64,000 nucleotides of DNA from Arabidopsis thaliana (Eukaryota > Streptophyta > Magnoliopsida > Brassicales > Brassicaceae). Made by a program: the position numbers and the translations under genes. The first letter of the stretch is position 1, and every line of letters starts with the position of its first letter. The stretch spans positions 197,001-261,000 of the forward strand of contig NC_003071.7 of NCBI RefSeq assembly GCF_000001735.4, read 5' to 3'. A model generated the notes under the pieces. That model worked only from the letters and a program-made list of their open reading frames with translations, had not been told where the DNA came from and made no database searches. Of the stretch, positions 52,212 through 63,848 are shown piece by piece.

Positions 52212-52224
52212 TGGTGCTTGTAAT
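52212..52224 (+). repeat. LINE target-site duplication, right copy
   Basis: TGGTGCTTGTAAT, identical to 46791-46803. The flanking bases differ (G on its left here, T on the left of the other copy), so 13 bp is the full length. Confidence 0.92.
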
Positions 52225-52289
52225 GGGTTTGTCTTTCCTTGCGGAAGAAGAATCGGGTCAACCATTCTCATCCTTCCTCTACATCAAAA

Positions 52290-52402
52290 CCCTAATTTCT
52301 ATATTACATCTCTAACCTCATTCATATTTGATATATAACACCATTCATTTCCTTGATCTCTCACTCATCACCCTCACCCACCACCACCATCAAACCCTAG
52401 TT
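52290..52402 (+). promoter_or_regulatory. Telo-box elements upstream of the DUF7054-like gene
   Basis: AAACCCTAATT (about 52287) and AAACCCTAG (about 52392) are telo-box motifs typical of promoters of growth-related genes. They lie 65-170 bp from the LINE edge and before the gene's likely transcribed region. Confidence 0.45.
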
Positions 52403-52686
52403 TTGTTTTTCCCCCAATTTCGTTTCCTTGATCGTGGATCATTCTTGCTCAGATCTCTGTTAGCGTCTTTGAATGGTAGAAACAACTCCGATCACCAGAG
52501 AATATATGCTTTCCCATTGCACAACCGCAAGGGCGAGCTTTTTCCTTCGTCGTCTCTCCGCCGCATCTTCTTTCAAATTTGGCTTCTCCAAAGAAGGCTG
52601 GTACTACCGTTGCATCGGCGTCGACCCTTGAACTCCTCAACACGGTTTGTTTTTTTAATAAACCTTTCTGATTTTGAAATTTGATA

Positions 52687-53181
52687 ATGTTGTACAACAA
52701 CAAGCATCAGAGAAACCAGAAATCGAAGACTACCAACAGGTTCCTTGTTAGCATCAATGTCTTAGGAAGTGCTGGTCCGATTCGTTTCGTTGTCAAAGAA
52801 GATGAAACTGTATCCAATGTCATAAATTATGCTCTCAAATGTTATGTTCGTGAAAGCAGGCTTCCACTTCTCGGATCAGATTCCAGCTTTTTCCGACTTT
52901 ATTGCCCTTACTGTGCCTCTGAAGGTATCTACAGTTTCCTCTTTGAATTTGTGACTTTTCATCAGTTTTACTAAGGTTAATGTTTTTGAATCTCTTATGT
53001 AGCATTCGATCCATAGGGGAAAATCGGTTCAACGGGATCAAGGAACTTTGTGTTGTCTAACAAGTTAGAGACTCAAAACCTTGAAGACTCTATGATGACA
53101 ACAACAACAACCCGGAAGACTTCAGGGAGATGGAAGGCTTGGCTCAACAAGTCTTTTGGCCTTATGGTTCCTTCTCATTAA
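52687..53181 (+). pseudogene. DUF7054 (ubiquitin-like) family gene with in-frame TAG
   Basis: The first coding block (52687-52924) gives NRFLVSINVLGSAGPIRFVV, then ALKCYVRESRLPLLGSDSS and LYCPYCASE, clear marks of the plant DUF7054 family (function unknown). The next block (from 53003, after TGTAG) gives AFDP, then TAG (53014-53016), then GKIGSTGSRNFVLSNK, the family's 'iGs.GsRNFVL' motif, ending at TAA 53179-53181. With the phase-1 donor at 52924, both visible acceptors truncate the protein: the first meets TAG after 4 codons, the second (after CCATAG) shifts frame. Upstream, an exon-like frame (about 52480-52645, ending LELLNT) joins in phase but has no ATG. It could be a pseudogene or a gene for a shortened protein. 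Confidence 0.55.
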
Positions 53182-53391
53182 GATCATGCATCACAACATT
53201 TTTGTTCTGGTTTTTGTTGTGATTGGCCATACAATAATATGGATTGAGATTTGATAGAATATATATACTGGTTTCTTCTCTTTTGTAATTGGTACATGGT
53301 AACGTAACCAACAATATAAAGTCTCATAGAGCTTAGGAATATATTCTGGTAATCACAAACTAAGCATGCTAATGTAAGAATATGCTCTCTA

Positions 53392-54806
53392 TCAATCATA
53401 TAGTGTATCTTCTTCGTTGGAGTTGTCGCTAGCTTGATTCCCCGGGATGTCCATTCTCGGCATTTCTTGTTGGACTTGTTGATTCAGATCATGAAGCATC
53501 TCTGCTTGTTCATAATCACCTCTCACTTGTTTCCATGATCTCTGTTTCTTGAGGGCTTTAGCAGCAGAAGGAGGTGGTCCAAGTACATTACTAAGTAGTT
53601 TGTGTACTTGTTCTATGATACTCTCAAGCAGTCGCATTCTAGTTGAAATCTGCTTCAAAATTATCTCAGCATCAGCAATAGGTACCTCAGCCCTCTCAAC
53701 ATCCGCAGAAGTCCCTCTTGCTAAAAGGAGACAAAGACAATAAATGTTGTTAGCAAAACAAACACAGGATGAGAAACTGAGGAAAAACAGAGAAGTTTTG
53801 ATTACAAGGAGAACATGGAGCTTGTTGTGACTTTTCTTGTTTCGCTTTCTTTCGAGCCCTGAACCGCCTTGCTTTACTTGAAACCTTCTCCACAGGAATT
53901 GGGGTATCACTAGAATTAGCAGTAGCTGCTTCTTGAGGCACTTGTGATGATGCATCATTTGGAGCAGTCTCGATCACTAACAGAAGCAAAGACCATGTCA
54001 ACAAACAAATTTATCTAGATTTCGGAAACCACAATAAGAAACAAGAGAAGTTTAATTACAAGAATGAATAGGAGAAATTGGATGTTGCTTCTGTTTATTT
54101 TTCCCCTTTGAACGCTTTGCTCTAGGTTTGTTATCTGGTTTTGTAAAGCTTGTACTTGCCTCTGCTAAATCTTCAAAAGCTACACAACAATAACAAGAGA
54201 TTCAAACAAAAAGAACTCAAAACCGATTCTGATTATTCGTTTTTCAGGACTTACAATTTTCAATCTCTACATTAGACGTTACTTCTTCACCTGTACCCAA
54301 CAAATGAAACTTGGGTGAGAAGAAACAAAGGGTTTTTTTCTAGGGTTTATTGGTTTCTGTTATAGCTTACTTGGTGCATTCTGAATATTCTCGCAATGTG
54401 TTTTGAAACATCTGAAGAAATCTGGATTTGCTTTTTCAAGAAGATACCAAACTACAACATTAAAGATTCAATTTTTAAACGTTTTGTCTCAGACCCATTG
54501 ATGATCGAATAAAAATGAAGTTGCTTTTAGATGAAGAATTAACCAAATCTGGTAAACTTTAGTGAGACTCCAAATGTATCGAATATAAAACTCGCAGTTT
54601 CTTCTTTGCTCATGTAGCCTTGTATACATTCCTCGACTCTATAGTGAACCTGAAAACATAGCAAAGAAAGAAGAGAGAAATTGTAATTTGAATTTGGATC
54701 ATTCAGATAAAAGAGATTTGGATATAATAAGAATGAATCTTACGAAATCTGTGAGATCGTTAGAGATTTCACAACCCTTAGGAAGATCTAAAACATGCGG
54801 ACTCAT
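53392..54806 (-). CDS. TIGR01589-domain plant protein of unknown function
   Basis: I derive seven exons: 54744-54806, 54544-54649, 54371-54451, 54255-54290, 54060-54179, 53806-53976, 53392-53720, total 906 nt and 301 aa. Exons 2-3 encode VHYRVEECIQGYMSKEETA, then VWYLLEKANPDFFRCF, the full pattern of the plant-specific TIGR01589 (A_thal_3526) domain at about residues 22-80. The middle is basic (ARRFRARKKAKQEKSQQ), possibly a nuclear signal. The C-terminal third is predicted helical (DVERAEVPIADAEIILKQIS). No catalytic motif seen. The promoter has facing site II elements (55072-55096). Exon 4 is only 36 nt. Confidence 0.8.
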
Positions 54807-55071
54807 TTTCTGAAAAACTATTTCTTCTGATTTCACAGATCAAGAAATCTCTTAGCGATCTTTTTCTGAAGTTTGAAGAAAGATCCAATCTTTGAGAAGG
54901 AAAGAGAGATTCTGATAAGATAGTTAGTCAAAGAGGTTTACCGAAGAAAAAATAGAGAGACAAAAATGTGAGCGGGAAATTATTTTGCTTCTTTGATTGA
55001 TTGAATATTTATTGACTTTCTTATATAAATGTGTTGACTGTTGACTGTTGTTATTTGCAGGTTTTTAAACA

Positions 55072-55096
55072 TCGGCCCATTTATTCTTATTGGGCC
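55072..55096. promoter_or_regulatory. Palindromic pair of site II (TGGGCC) elements
   Basis: TCGGCCCA and TGGGCCGA face each other, about 9 bp apart, roughly 265 bp upstream of the TIGR01589 gene's ATG. Site II elements bind TCP factors and are common in promoters of growth-linked genes. Confidence 0.6.
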
Positions 55097-55382
55097 GAGA
55101 TATTATTACACAATTAATTTACCGTATGTAGCAAGAAAGTATGGAAAGCGAAGTTGACTTTACATGATCATAATTTATAGGTAATCCAATGTATCTAATC
55201 CTTTTTTAATTACGCAAGCTATCATATTATTTAATACTAAATGTTATTTATATATGTAATTTTAGAAATCATTTTCCAATAGTTCAAAAATTAAATATAG
55301 AAGAATACTTCAGTTTTACAAAACAAAATGTTATTCATATTATTATTAATTTTAATAATTTTAATATTTTTACTTACTTATC

Positions 55383-57549
55383 CTCAGCAGTTGATTTTTT
55401 TTTGCCGTCTAAATTTATATTTATTAAAAATTATGAGAATTGTTATATAGACGATTTTACCACGAACATTTCTTTATATCTTTTATTAGATTTAGGACAA
55501 ATGAACTTTTTTTTTCATTATGTTGATAGACATTTTCAATGAATTCTCTCTTGTACATCGTTGGATATATCCTACATATTTGTCTCAGATTCTACTAATA
55601 GATCGCATTATTTGAAATTCGAACCTCATACTTCTTGATATAAATTATTAATGAACTATGAGCCAAGGAATGAACCAATGAGACTTCCACATCCACATTA
55701 GTTAATTAAAAATCAGATGCTTTCAAATTATTTATCAGGTAATATTTTGGTCAAAATTTATTATGCCCTTTGTTACTTTCTAAATGTCTAGATAATCCGT
55801 CAAATTCTAGCAAAGACAACATATTTCTTCTCTTTTGTTCTTGTATATGGCGTGATATTTTATTACTTTTGCTGGTATTTTTTCCAATAAACGAGTGCAA
55901 TTATTTTACATTCGAAATCAATGTCTTCAATAAATGTGAAATTGAATACAAATAGATCGTCATGTTTCACGGGCCATGGCAAGTAACTGCGATCGAAAAA
56001 TATATATACAACTATGAAAGGCCATTAATTCTTTCTTATCTTTGTTGAAGGAGTTGAATTACTATTTCAAGGACTGATGACTAATCATAAGCCATGTTAA
56101 ATAAAAATATCCAATAAAGTTTGAGGAAAAAGGTCATATCATAAGATGAAAAATTGAAAAGCAAATAAATATTAATAAATGAAACTGTTCGTCCGAAAAA
56201 GTAATAAAATAATTAATATTGGACCTCTCGAATATGGATAATTCAGAATTAGGTCAAATATTACATTCATTTAACTGGTCCTTGACATACACGAATAAAA
56301 ACTTTTTTAGCTATCTTTAAAATAAACCTCTACAAATTTTTATTATTCTTATTTGAATTCACACATTTTATAAGTTACTGAGATTTATTTATACGTAAAA
56401 TTAATCCATTTTTTTTTGGTGATATTACTCAATTTCACATGTTATATAGCTGCTATAAAATGTAACCCGTATGTCTTACAAAGTTATAATTAAAAGATAT
56501 AAATAGAAAGGTGAGTAGTATATTTAAAAACCCAAAAAAAAGAAAGTGGCATTATTTAATCTGGTCCGCCTACTGTCCCAAATAAATTTCTGACGTTACA
56601 CACAAATCAATGGATCGTTTTCAAATATTTTCTTATGCAAAAAATGATCATATGGTGTAAGTAAATTAGAGATTAGAATGGTGATGCGATCTTGACAGGG
56701 TTGTTATATCGGGTTTAAAGATTTGTTTTGTTTTTAAAAAACTTCTTTATTTCCTATCAAAGTTATTACACAAATAATATTAAATGAAAATTCGATTCAC
56801 ACTATTATAAAAATGTAGAAAATCGAATCTTGCAGAGAAATAATTGCAGAAATTCTGAAATTCAATGTTTCTATGTTTCTATATGGAGATGAAATTATAA
56901 ATTTATAATAGTATACTCTGTGATGAAATATTTGAAAGGACAATGATCGATTAAAATATGGACCCTATGATATAAAAAACTTGAAACTCGATATGAAAGA
57001 AATATTTGTTTAAAATCAAGCGTGGGTCAATGGAGAATTTGAACATACACATGCAAGTTGGCAACTTGGTGGTTAAAAAGCATTTCATGCATGTGGGACC
57101 TTTCTTTTGTATCTAATTAAAATCGCATTTTTATAAGATAAGATTAATAATTCTACATCAGTGATTAAAAAATGTGGATTATTATTCATTATTAATCAAG
57201 ATTAGTGGAAGCTCCTTTGGTCCAATAATTGACGAAGGGTTCATTAATGTTTCTATACCAAAAAGTAGAGGTTTGAATTTCAATTACTGCGATATATTAG
57301 CAAATTTGCAGATTAATGGAGGTAAGTATGCAAGAGATCTACAACAAAATACAATTCTAACCATTCGTTAAGATTTTACACAGAGAAGATATTGAAAGTG
57401 TCCATCAATCACATGAAGAAGAAGAATAATGTGTGGTCTATCGTGAATCTAATAAAGATTAGAAAAAATTGTTCGTAGTAAAATCGTCTATGTAACAATT
57501 TTCATAATTTATAATAAATAATAAATGTATATGGCAAAAAAAAACTGAG
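55383..57549. mobile_element. Foldback/MULE-like element, ~2.17 kb with ~330-bp inverted ends
   Basis: The left end (55383-55712) and right end (57180-57549) are diverged inverted copies. Read inward from each side both give CTCAG, TTTTTTTTTGCC, AAAATTATGA, ATAGACGATTTTAC, CACGAAC or TACGAAC, TTTATTAGATT, TTTCAAT, CTAATA(g/t)ATCGCA, TTGAAATTC and ATTAATGAAC in the same order. The interior is AT-rich with no transposase. Long inverted ends fit a Mutator-like or foldback element; no flanking duplication was found, so the exact class is open. Confidence 0.65.
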
Positions 57550-58580
57550 ATTATTGATTTAAATTTTTGATAGGTCGGTTCAATACTTTTAAGACTGAGC
57601 TTCTACTAATTTCTGGAACCTTAATTATAATAATCCTCTAACTAAAAATAATTCGAGCTCATTTAAAATACTTAGGAGATTATCTTATTTCAAAAGTTGT
57701 TCCGGCGGTTTATAAAAATATCATGTACTAATTACACATAAACTATACATCTAGACCAGGTTATAGACTTTAATATATATCTCCTATGAGAGTCTACGAG
57801 ACTACACGAGGGTTTGTTTAACATTAATAAGTTACATACGCCTGCAATTAGAAAATACTAAACATTTCTAAAGATTAAAACATCGGATCTAAAAGTTGAT
57901 GTGTCGATCTAAATAAATATTTACTATATTCTTCACCACAATTCATAAACTTTGGCTTTTCGATATGATTACAGCCAATGAGAAATTAGTTAAAAATATG
58001 AGCCAAAATTGTTAAATCACACTCCACTAAAAAAAGTATCAAAACCTTTTTCATGAAATTATCGCTTAGTAGTTAGTACTCTTTGTAACAATAGTTATAA
58101 CTCACTATCATCCCTTTCTCTTTCTCAACTTTACTTTATAAAATAAACCTCATTAACAAATTAGAAATATCTAAATTCACTAATTATTAGTTTATTACTG
58201 TTCATACTTAGTGAAGTCGATAAAAAAAAATTATTTTGCCAAGAAATTGAGATTAATAAAACTTGATATTAATTTTTTTTTAAATGAGATTAAAACATAG
58301 TTTTAGTTTAAAATTCATAAAGATAATTTATTAATAAATACAAACTCAGCCTATTAAAAATTGATCCCAAAAAGGCATAAATTAAAAATGACCTACCAAA
58401 ACGATATATATAAGAATTTTAAACAAGTGAACGAAAATAAATAAAATAAACAAAAGGCAAAACGGTTCGATTCAGTTCGGTTTAGGTCTTGGTCCGAACA
58501 TATGTCATCACCGGTCCACTGATCTCAATCTCAAATTCACTCGACTCGACTCCACCACCGTCGTATGCTTCGAGTCAAAC

Positions 58581-60344
58581 TCAGTACGCCGCCGTCGAGA
58601 GTTTCCAAGCGGAGGTGGTAATGAGTGGACGAGTGTGCCAACCCAACATCAAACATCCATTACTCTCCTCCACACGATAACCTTGGCCACTATTAAACAC
58701 AGACAAAAGCATACTCGCTTGCTTAAACGCGTTAGACCCAAGATGTGCCGGCGCTAAACCGGACGAACCAAACCGGTTTCCCCATTGACTCAACGTTTCG
58801 TGTCTCTCGACTCTGTCAGGACCTTCACAAGCCACCAGATTACAAATCTGTTTCCCTAAGTAAACTTCAGACATGACTTTGTCTTGACTATTCGGAACTC
58901 CTTCCAACGAATCAAACAGAGTCGAATAATAATGTAACGATTCAGTAAACCGGTCTAAGAAAACCGGTCCGTTATGGTTCGATTCTTGCTCAACCACCGT
59001 GAAAATCACCGGTTTAATCTGTTTCACAACGCCGAGAACTTTCTCTATCCCACCGGGACGACCTAAGAGCTTATGTAGCTCAAAAACAGAGTTCACCGCA
59101 ACAGCTTCCGTATCGCTCGGTCTAAGCTCAAGCATCGAAGCATCGAGATCGGCTAAGCTGTTAGCAACGAATCCACGGTATTCGAATTCTACGTGAATCG
59201 CCTCCGCAAGCTGAGCTAATTTACAACCAACTTCATGAAGATGATCAGAATTATCCGGCGCCGGTGGACCAATTCCGGTTAACCGGAAAGTTGGAGGACC
59301 TCCTTCTCGAAGCGCAAGAGCTTGCATAAGTGCAGGCCATTGAAGACCTTGGTTCATCGAGAAATCAATGACGTGTACTCTCTTCTTACCTTCAAAAGCT
59401 TCGAGAATCGCTTGGTTCGCCGTGAAGTGAGCGAATTTAAGATAAGGACAAGTCTCGTAAAAGTGCATCTGAAGAGTATCGGAGAGACAATGATCGATCT
59501 GATTCTGCGGCGGAGAGAGACGGTAGATCCGCCGCGCTAAAGCTTCGGCGAAGTAAGTAGCCACTTTTCTCATAGCTCCGGCTTGAGACACAGCTAAGCA
59601 TCCGATTTGCTTCACAAGAGCTTCCGCTAGAGTCAAATTGTTCTGCTGGATTGCTTCTGCACAAGCCATAAGCGCGTGGACTAAACGAACACCGTTCTCT
59701 TGCGAGTCAACCAGGATAACAGAACGAGTTGACTCACCCGCCGCCGTCGTTGTCGTGGTGGTTGTCGTCACCGTCGTTCCTATGACTCCACCAATCTGCG
59801 TACCCGTCGAAGTCGATGTAACCATAGAATCAGGACTCGAGCATGATTTCAAACGCTTGTTCTGATTATTCGACGAAGACGAAGAATCAATCGCCGGAAA
59901 CTGATAAATCGCGTTTCCGGGAATGACTTTAAGGTCATAATCCGAAGCCGGAAAACCACAAATCTCCGGCGAAGGAAGAACCGGATCTAAACCGTTAGAA
60001 CTCGCCGGAAGAGGAGGAGGATTAAGCTCAGAGAGCATATTATCAAGCCAAGAATAAAGCTCCGACGGATTATAATGAACAGTATCCGTCGCGAGATGAG
60101 ATAAACCATCTTCTTGAACATTACTCATCATCGTCTCTAATTGTTCGAGTTTCAAAGCAACCTCCGCCATCTCCGATGACCTAACTTTGTAACCTAAAAC
60201 AGCGAGAAGCTCGTCGTCCATGTTACCTCCACCGTCTTCTTCTTTTTTCACCATCATCATCTTATCTTTAGAGATTGATGATGATGAAGAAGAAGTCCCG
60301 TGGTTGGACAATCGACCTTGGAATTGGTGATGATCTCTCTTCAT
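58581..60344 (-). CDS. RGA: DELLA protein RGA, gibberellin-signalling repressor (GRAS family)
   Basis: 587-aa intronless nuclear GRAS protein (At2g01570). It represses gibberellin responses; GA-bound GID1 contacts its N-terminus and SCF-SLY1 marks it for degradation. N-terminus: [11 protein letters not shown] (DELLA at 44-48), LEQLE (66-70) and VHYNP (89-93). Then a poly-Ser/Thr linker and a basic NKRLKSC that may aid nuclear import. The GRAS domain starts near 219: leucine heptad I ([20 protein letters not shown]), VHVID (323-327), leucine heptad II, PFYRE-like and RVER regions, and the C-terminal SAW motif ([12 protein letters not shown]). Length and motifs are complete. It is the best known gene in this window. 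Confidence 0.99.
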   Translation of the reverse strand: MKRDHHQFQGRLSNHGTSSSSSSISKDKMMMVKKEEDGGGNMDDELLAVLGYKVRSSEMAEVALKLEQLETMMSNVQEDGLSHLATDTVHYNPSELYSWLDNMLSELNPPPLPASSNGLDPVLPSPEICGFPASDYDLKVIPGNAIYQFPAIDSSSSSNNQNKRLKSCSSPDSMVTSTSTGTQIGGVIGTTVTTTTTTTTAAGESTRSVILVDSQENGVRLVHALMACAEAIQQNNLTLAEALVKQIGCLAVSQAGAMRKVATYFAEALARRIYRLSPPQNQIDHCLSDTLQMHFYETCPYLKFAHFTANQAILEAFEGKKRVHVIDFSMNQGLQWPALMQALALREGGPPTFRLTGIGPPAPDNSDHLHEVGCKLAQLAEAIHVEFEYRGFVANSLADLDASMLELRPSDTEAVAVNSVFELHKLLGRPGGIEKVLGVVKQIKPVIFTVVEQESNHNGPVFLDRFTESLHYYSTLFDSLEGVPNSQDKVMSEVYLGKQICNLVACEGPDRVERHETLSQWGNRFGSSGLAPAHLGSNAFKQASMLLSVFNSGQGYRVEESNGCLMLGWHTRPLITTSAWKLSTAAY

Positions 60345-62116
60345 TTTTCAGCTATGAGTTTCGATTAGATTAGGTCTGATCTTGGATCTAGGGTTTTGCC
60401 TTTTTTTTAGTTTGTGTGTGTTTGGGGATGATGAAGGAAGAAGAAGAAGGAACATGTGACTTCTCTATGTGAAGAATCTTAAGAGCAAATGGGTTTGGGA
60501 TTGGATTGCTTTTGTTTTTCACTGCTACTACCACTTCAATCATCATTCATACCAGAACTAATAATAATAATTTCTCAAAATAATAATAAAAAAATTTCTC
60601 AAAAAATATTTATTTTATTTACCAGAAAATATAAATTTATTAAAATAAAAAGATATTTATTCTGGATGAAAATTAAAAAAAGAAAAGAAAAAGAATGGTG
60701 GTGATGGGGCTCGACGACCAATGAATAATGTACCAGAAAGAGTAACATACATACACATCTAAAGTGATAAGGCTGTGAAATTACAACACACATTACTAAT
60801 TTTATTTTTATTTTCATATACGTAAAAAAAAATAAAGTGTGTAAAAACATTTAGAATTTCTGTATATTTGAAGTGATATTTACATTCATTGTGATGTGTA
60901 TTTTTTTGTTTTGATTTACAAGATCTGATGGAGTAATATAAAAAATTGTGGATCTACTGAATAGATATATTATGAGTTTGTTTTTTTAACTATATAATAA
61001 TTTTAGTTTAATTGATGAAGAAAGTAATTACAAGTCTAAGAGAATCATTAAACTTTTGTCAAATCTATAAAATAGGAGATTTAGGGCTTTTTAGTTGATT
61101 CTTTTGATGGAAGAACTGAAGATGCTCTTTTTCAGAGGATAATTAAATTCAACTTAAAAAGCTGAACTCACTTCATGATAGCATGATACTGTTTTACTTC
61201 CCAGTTTCTTTATGGTAATAATAATTTAACCATATGTCTTGGATGTAAAAAAATAATGATATATAATCACATTTTGAATTGTAAGAGATTATTATTTTAT
61301 TTTTTCCAACAAGTTGTTTGAAGCTCAGCCATCGAAAACATAAATCTAAAATTGCGTATGATCAGATAAAAGAATAGTAAATTTTGGTTTTAACAAAAGT
61401 ACAGTACTAGTAATTTTACAGTAACTTTAAGTCCTACAGGTTCAGTTTATGTACAAAAAAAAATCTCTAAAAGGGATTCTATAATTGGGTATTGAAAAAT
61501 CATCGGACCAATGTATTTTCAATTTTCGAGTTCTCTTTTATAGAAGTAACTTTCAAGTATTAAACGTTAATTAGGTCATATTTTTTCTTCTAATTTCCAA
61601 GATGCATATAATTTTAAAAGCTTTCATAATAATAATAAATATATATCGAGATTTCAGATGTTGTATCTTCGATCTTTTTAACTTGACAAAGTTAACTTAG
61701 GCTTATGCTAATCTACTGTTACTGTCAAAGTCTAAATAAAAAATATAACTAGCCACTTAAAACTTACGAAAACAACAAAAACTAAATAAAACACGAATGA
61801 AAACATTAAATTTAATGATATTTGATGACAATATTAAAGTTCCGACTATATAAAAAAATCATCAAGCAAACAAAACCTAATAGTGTAATATTACTAAGCA
61901 TTCATAGCTCGAAATACAATTAATTAAAGGCAAAAAAAATGGTGTGACAAGAAAACCCGTTTTTAAGCATAACAGCCGGCGTCCGTCGACGTCAAATCAT
62001 TCAAAGAGATTCCCGTTACATTGCTTAACGCCGTCATTAACGGCCTCTTTCTATCAACTGTATTAAAAAGAAAAGAATATATTCATTTGTATCCTTCAGG
62101 AAACTCAAACTGACAG

Positions 62117-62224
62117 CACGTGATGGATCCACGTGTTAATGGGTCCCACAATATAGCTTTCAATAACTATACGCGGTTGGAACTTTTGTGGTCTCTACTA
62201 AAATTCATGAGATTTGAACACGTG
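62117..62224. promoter_or_regulatory. Three G-boxes (CACGTG) within 110 bp
   Basis: CACGTG at 62117-62122, 62130-62135 and 62219-62224. The first two are 7 bp apart; the third, ACACGTGTCC, fits an ABA-response element. They lie 1.8-1.9 kb upstream of the RGA ATG. They could serve RGA or a gene outside the window. Confidence 0.6.
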
Positions 62225-63713
62225 TCCTATTATTATTAGATCTAAAACGGTAGGGACCGAGTCTGCTTCCTTCATCTTGACGGCCGTTTTTACGGATCCG
62301 TTTTTTTTAATTTCATCTCTATCCATTTGTTACATGTTATATTGTCATGTTACGTCACTTTCTTTAACTATTTATCATTAAATTCACTTTTTTTTTTTTT
62401 TTTTTTTTGGGTTCATATTAATTTTGTTATTTCTTCCATGCAAAACCATGGTTTTGTTTCTGTACATAATATTTTTAAAAATGTTATATTTTAAGTCTTC
62501 TCCATTTTTTATAAACATATTTTTCAGTGATAACTCAAATATCCATAACTTTTCCACAATTTCTAGCAAACATCACTCCCCTATAAAAAGTCAATTACTA
62601 GTTACTCGTAGTCGTACACCTCGTAATATATAGTTTTCAAGGTGTCAAAATCGAATTTATATTTTTGTTTTTTTTTAAATTACGATATAGGTTTTCTTTG
62701 GCAAAAGTCGCACTTTCAGAATTGAAGGTTATGAACTAAAAACATTTTAGCAAAAATGCTATACACAAACAGCCATTAATGACGATCTAGATAGTCATGT
62801 TATTCTTATGGAGCTGTATGGTATAGATTATAGAATAATAGAACTATAGATGGATGAGGTTATAATGATCAAAGATTCAAAGTGTGTTGTGGAGCTAGAT
62901 CGTTCTGGTGCGTGAGTTTTGAACATATACGACATTGATTTGGTCTGAGCATATTTGAATCGTTTGGGTTATATACGTCAAACAATTGTATACTAGCTTA
63001 GATTTTTTTATAAGAGTTATACGTGCATGAATCGCAAATCTGTGTTTATGATATCGATTGCACAATGTTTGTTATATGTGATCTAATTATTGTATATGTG
63101 CATGAGAATTCATCGACCTGCAAATCTGAACGAATCACCATTAGTTCATAATACACGTATTATCGTGTTTTTTCTTTGCCAACTACGTATTATTTATGAT
63201 TTTTCGTTCGCGGATACATTGTATTGTTTGTGATTTACTTAATCACCTTAGATTTGATACACCACATAAGATTTGGGTAAATAATAATGAAAACAATGAT
63301 ACCGAGCAAGCATAAATATTGACCAGGTGTCTTTTCGATTTATAAAACCATTTACATTATACTTTCTAATATTAATTAAGAGTAATCAAAATGTACGTAT
63401 AACAACAGACACATATGTGTTGGTTACGCTAAATAACAACTATGTTTAATACACAAACACTATATTCTTTAAACATTAATCATATGATATTATTAGTAGT
63501 ACTAGTAATACCCGACAGAATAATTGATGTATAAATGCAATTTTCCTCGTTCACTGATATAGATTTTACCAAATACAGACGGTTAAGACTTGAGAAGTTG
63601 ATTACTATCACTTTTGGTGTTGATCATTACTGTTGTGACGAGTTTTTACTGTAATAGATAATCATTTATTTTTGTTGCATTCGTTTATTTCATGTGCTAA
63701 AGGTGCCATAGCA

Positions 63714-63848
63714 CAGGGTCTATTCCCTTTTTTTGTATTTTTCTAAAGAAAATAGGGTCCAAAAAATTTTAGTTCCAAAAACATAGAAGAAAATGACCAA
63801 TTTTCCTTTTTCAGCTCAGGGTCCTAAATTTTAATGAGCCGGCCCTGG
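63714..63848. repeat. hAT-like repeat fragment with GAGCCGGCCCTG end
   Basis: Starts CAGGGTC and ends GAGCCGGCCCTG; 'CAGGGCCGGC' ends are common on plant hAT non-autonomous elements. The inner words GGTCCAAAAAATTTTAG and GGTCCTAAATTTTAATG are also typical. No 8-bp flanking duplication is visible. Confidence 0.35.

Larger units (their letters stand above)
54807..58580. other. 3.8-kb intergenic region with a foldback element
   Basis: Left ~280 bp: promoter of the TIGR01589 gene. 55383-57549: foldback element. 57.6-58.58 kb: AT-rich DNA and the RGA 3' region. A 65-codon ORF at 57174-57371 lies in the right inverted repeat and looks like chance. Confidence 0.55.

Noticed and set aside
57174..57371. 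65-aa ORF as a small gene
   Set aside because: It overlaps the right inverted repeat of the foldback element and shows no family features.
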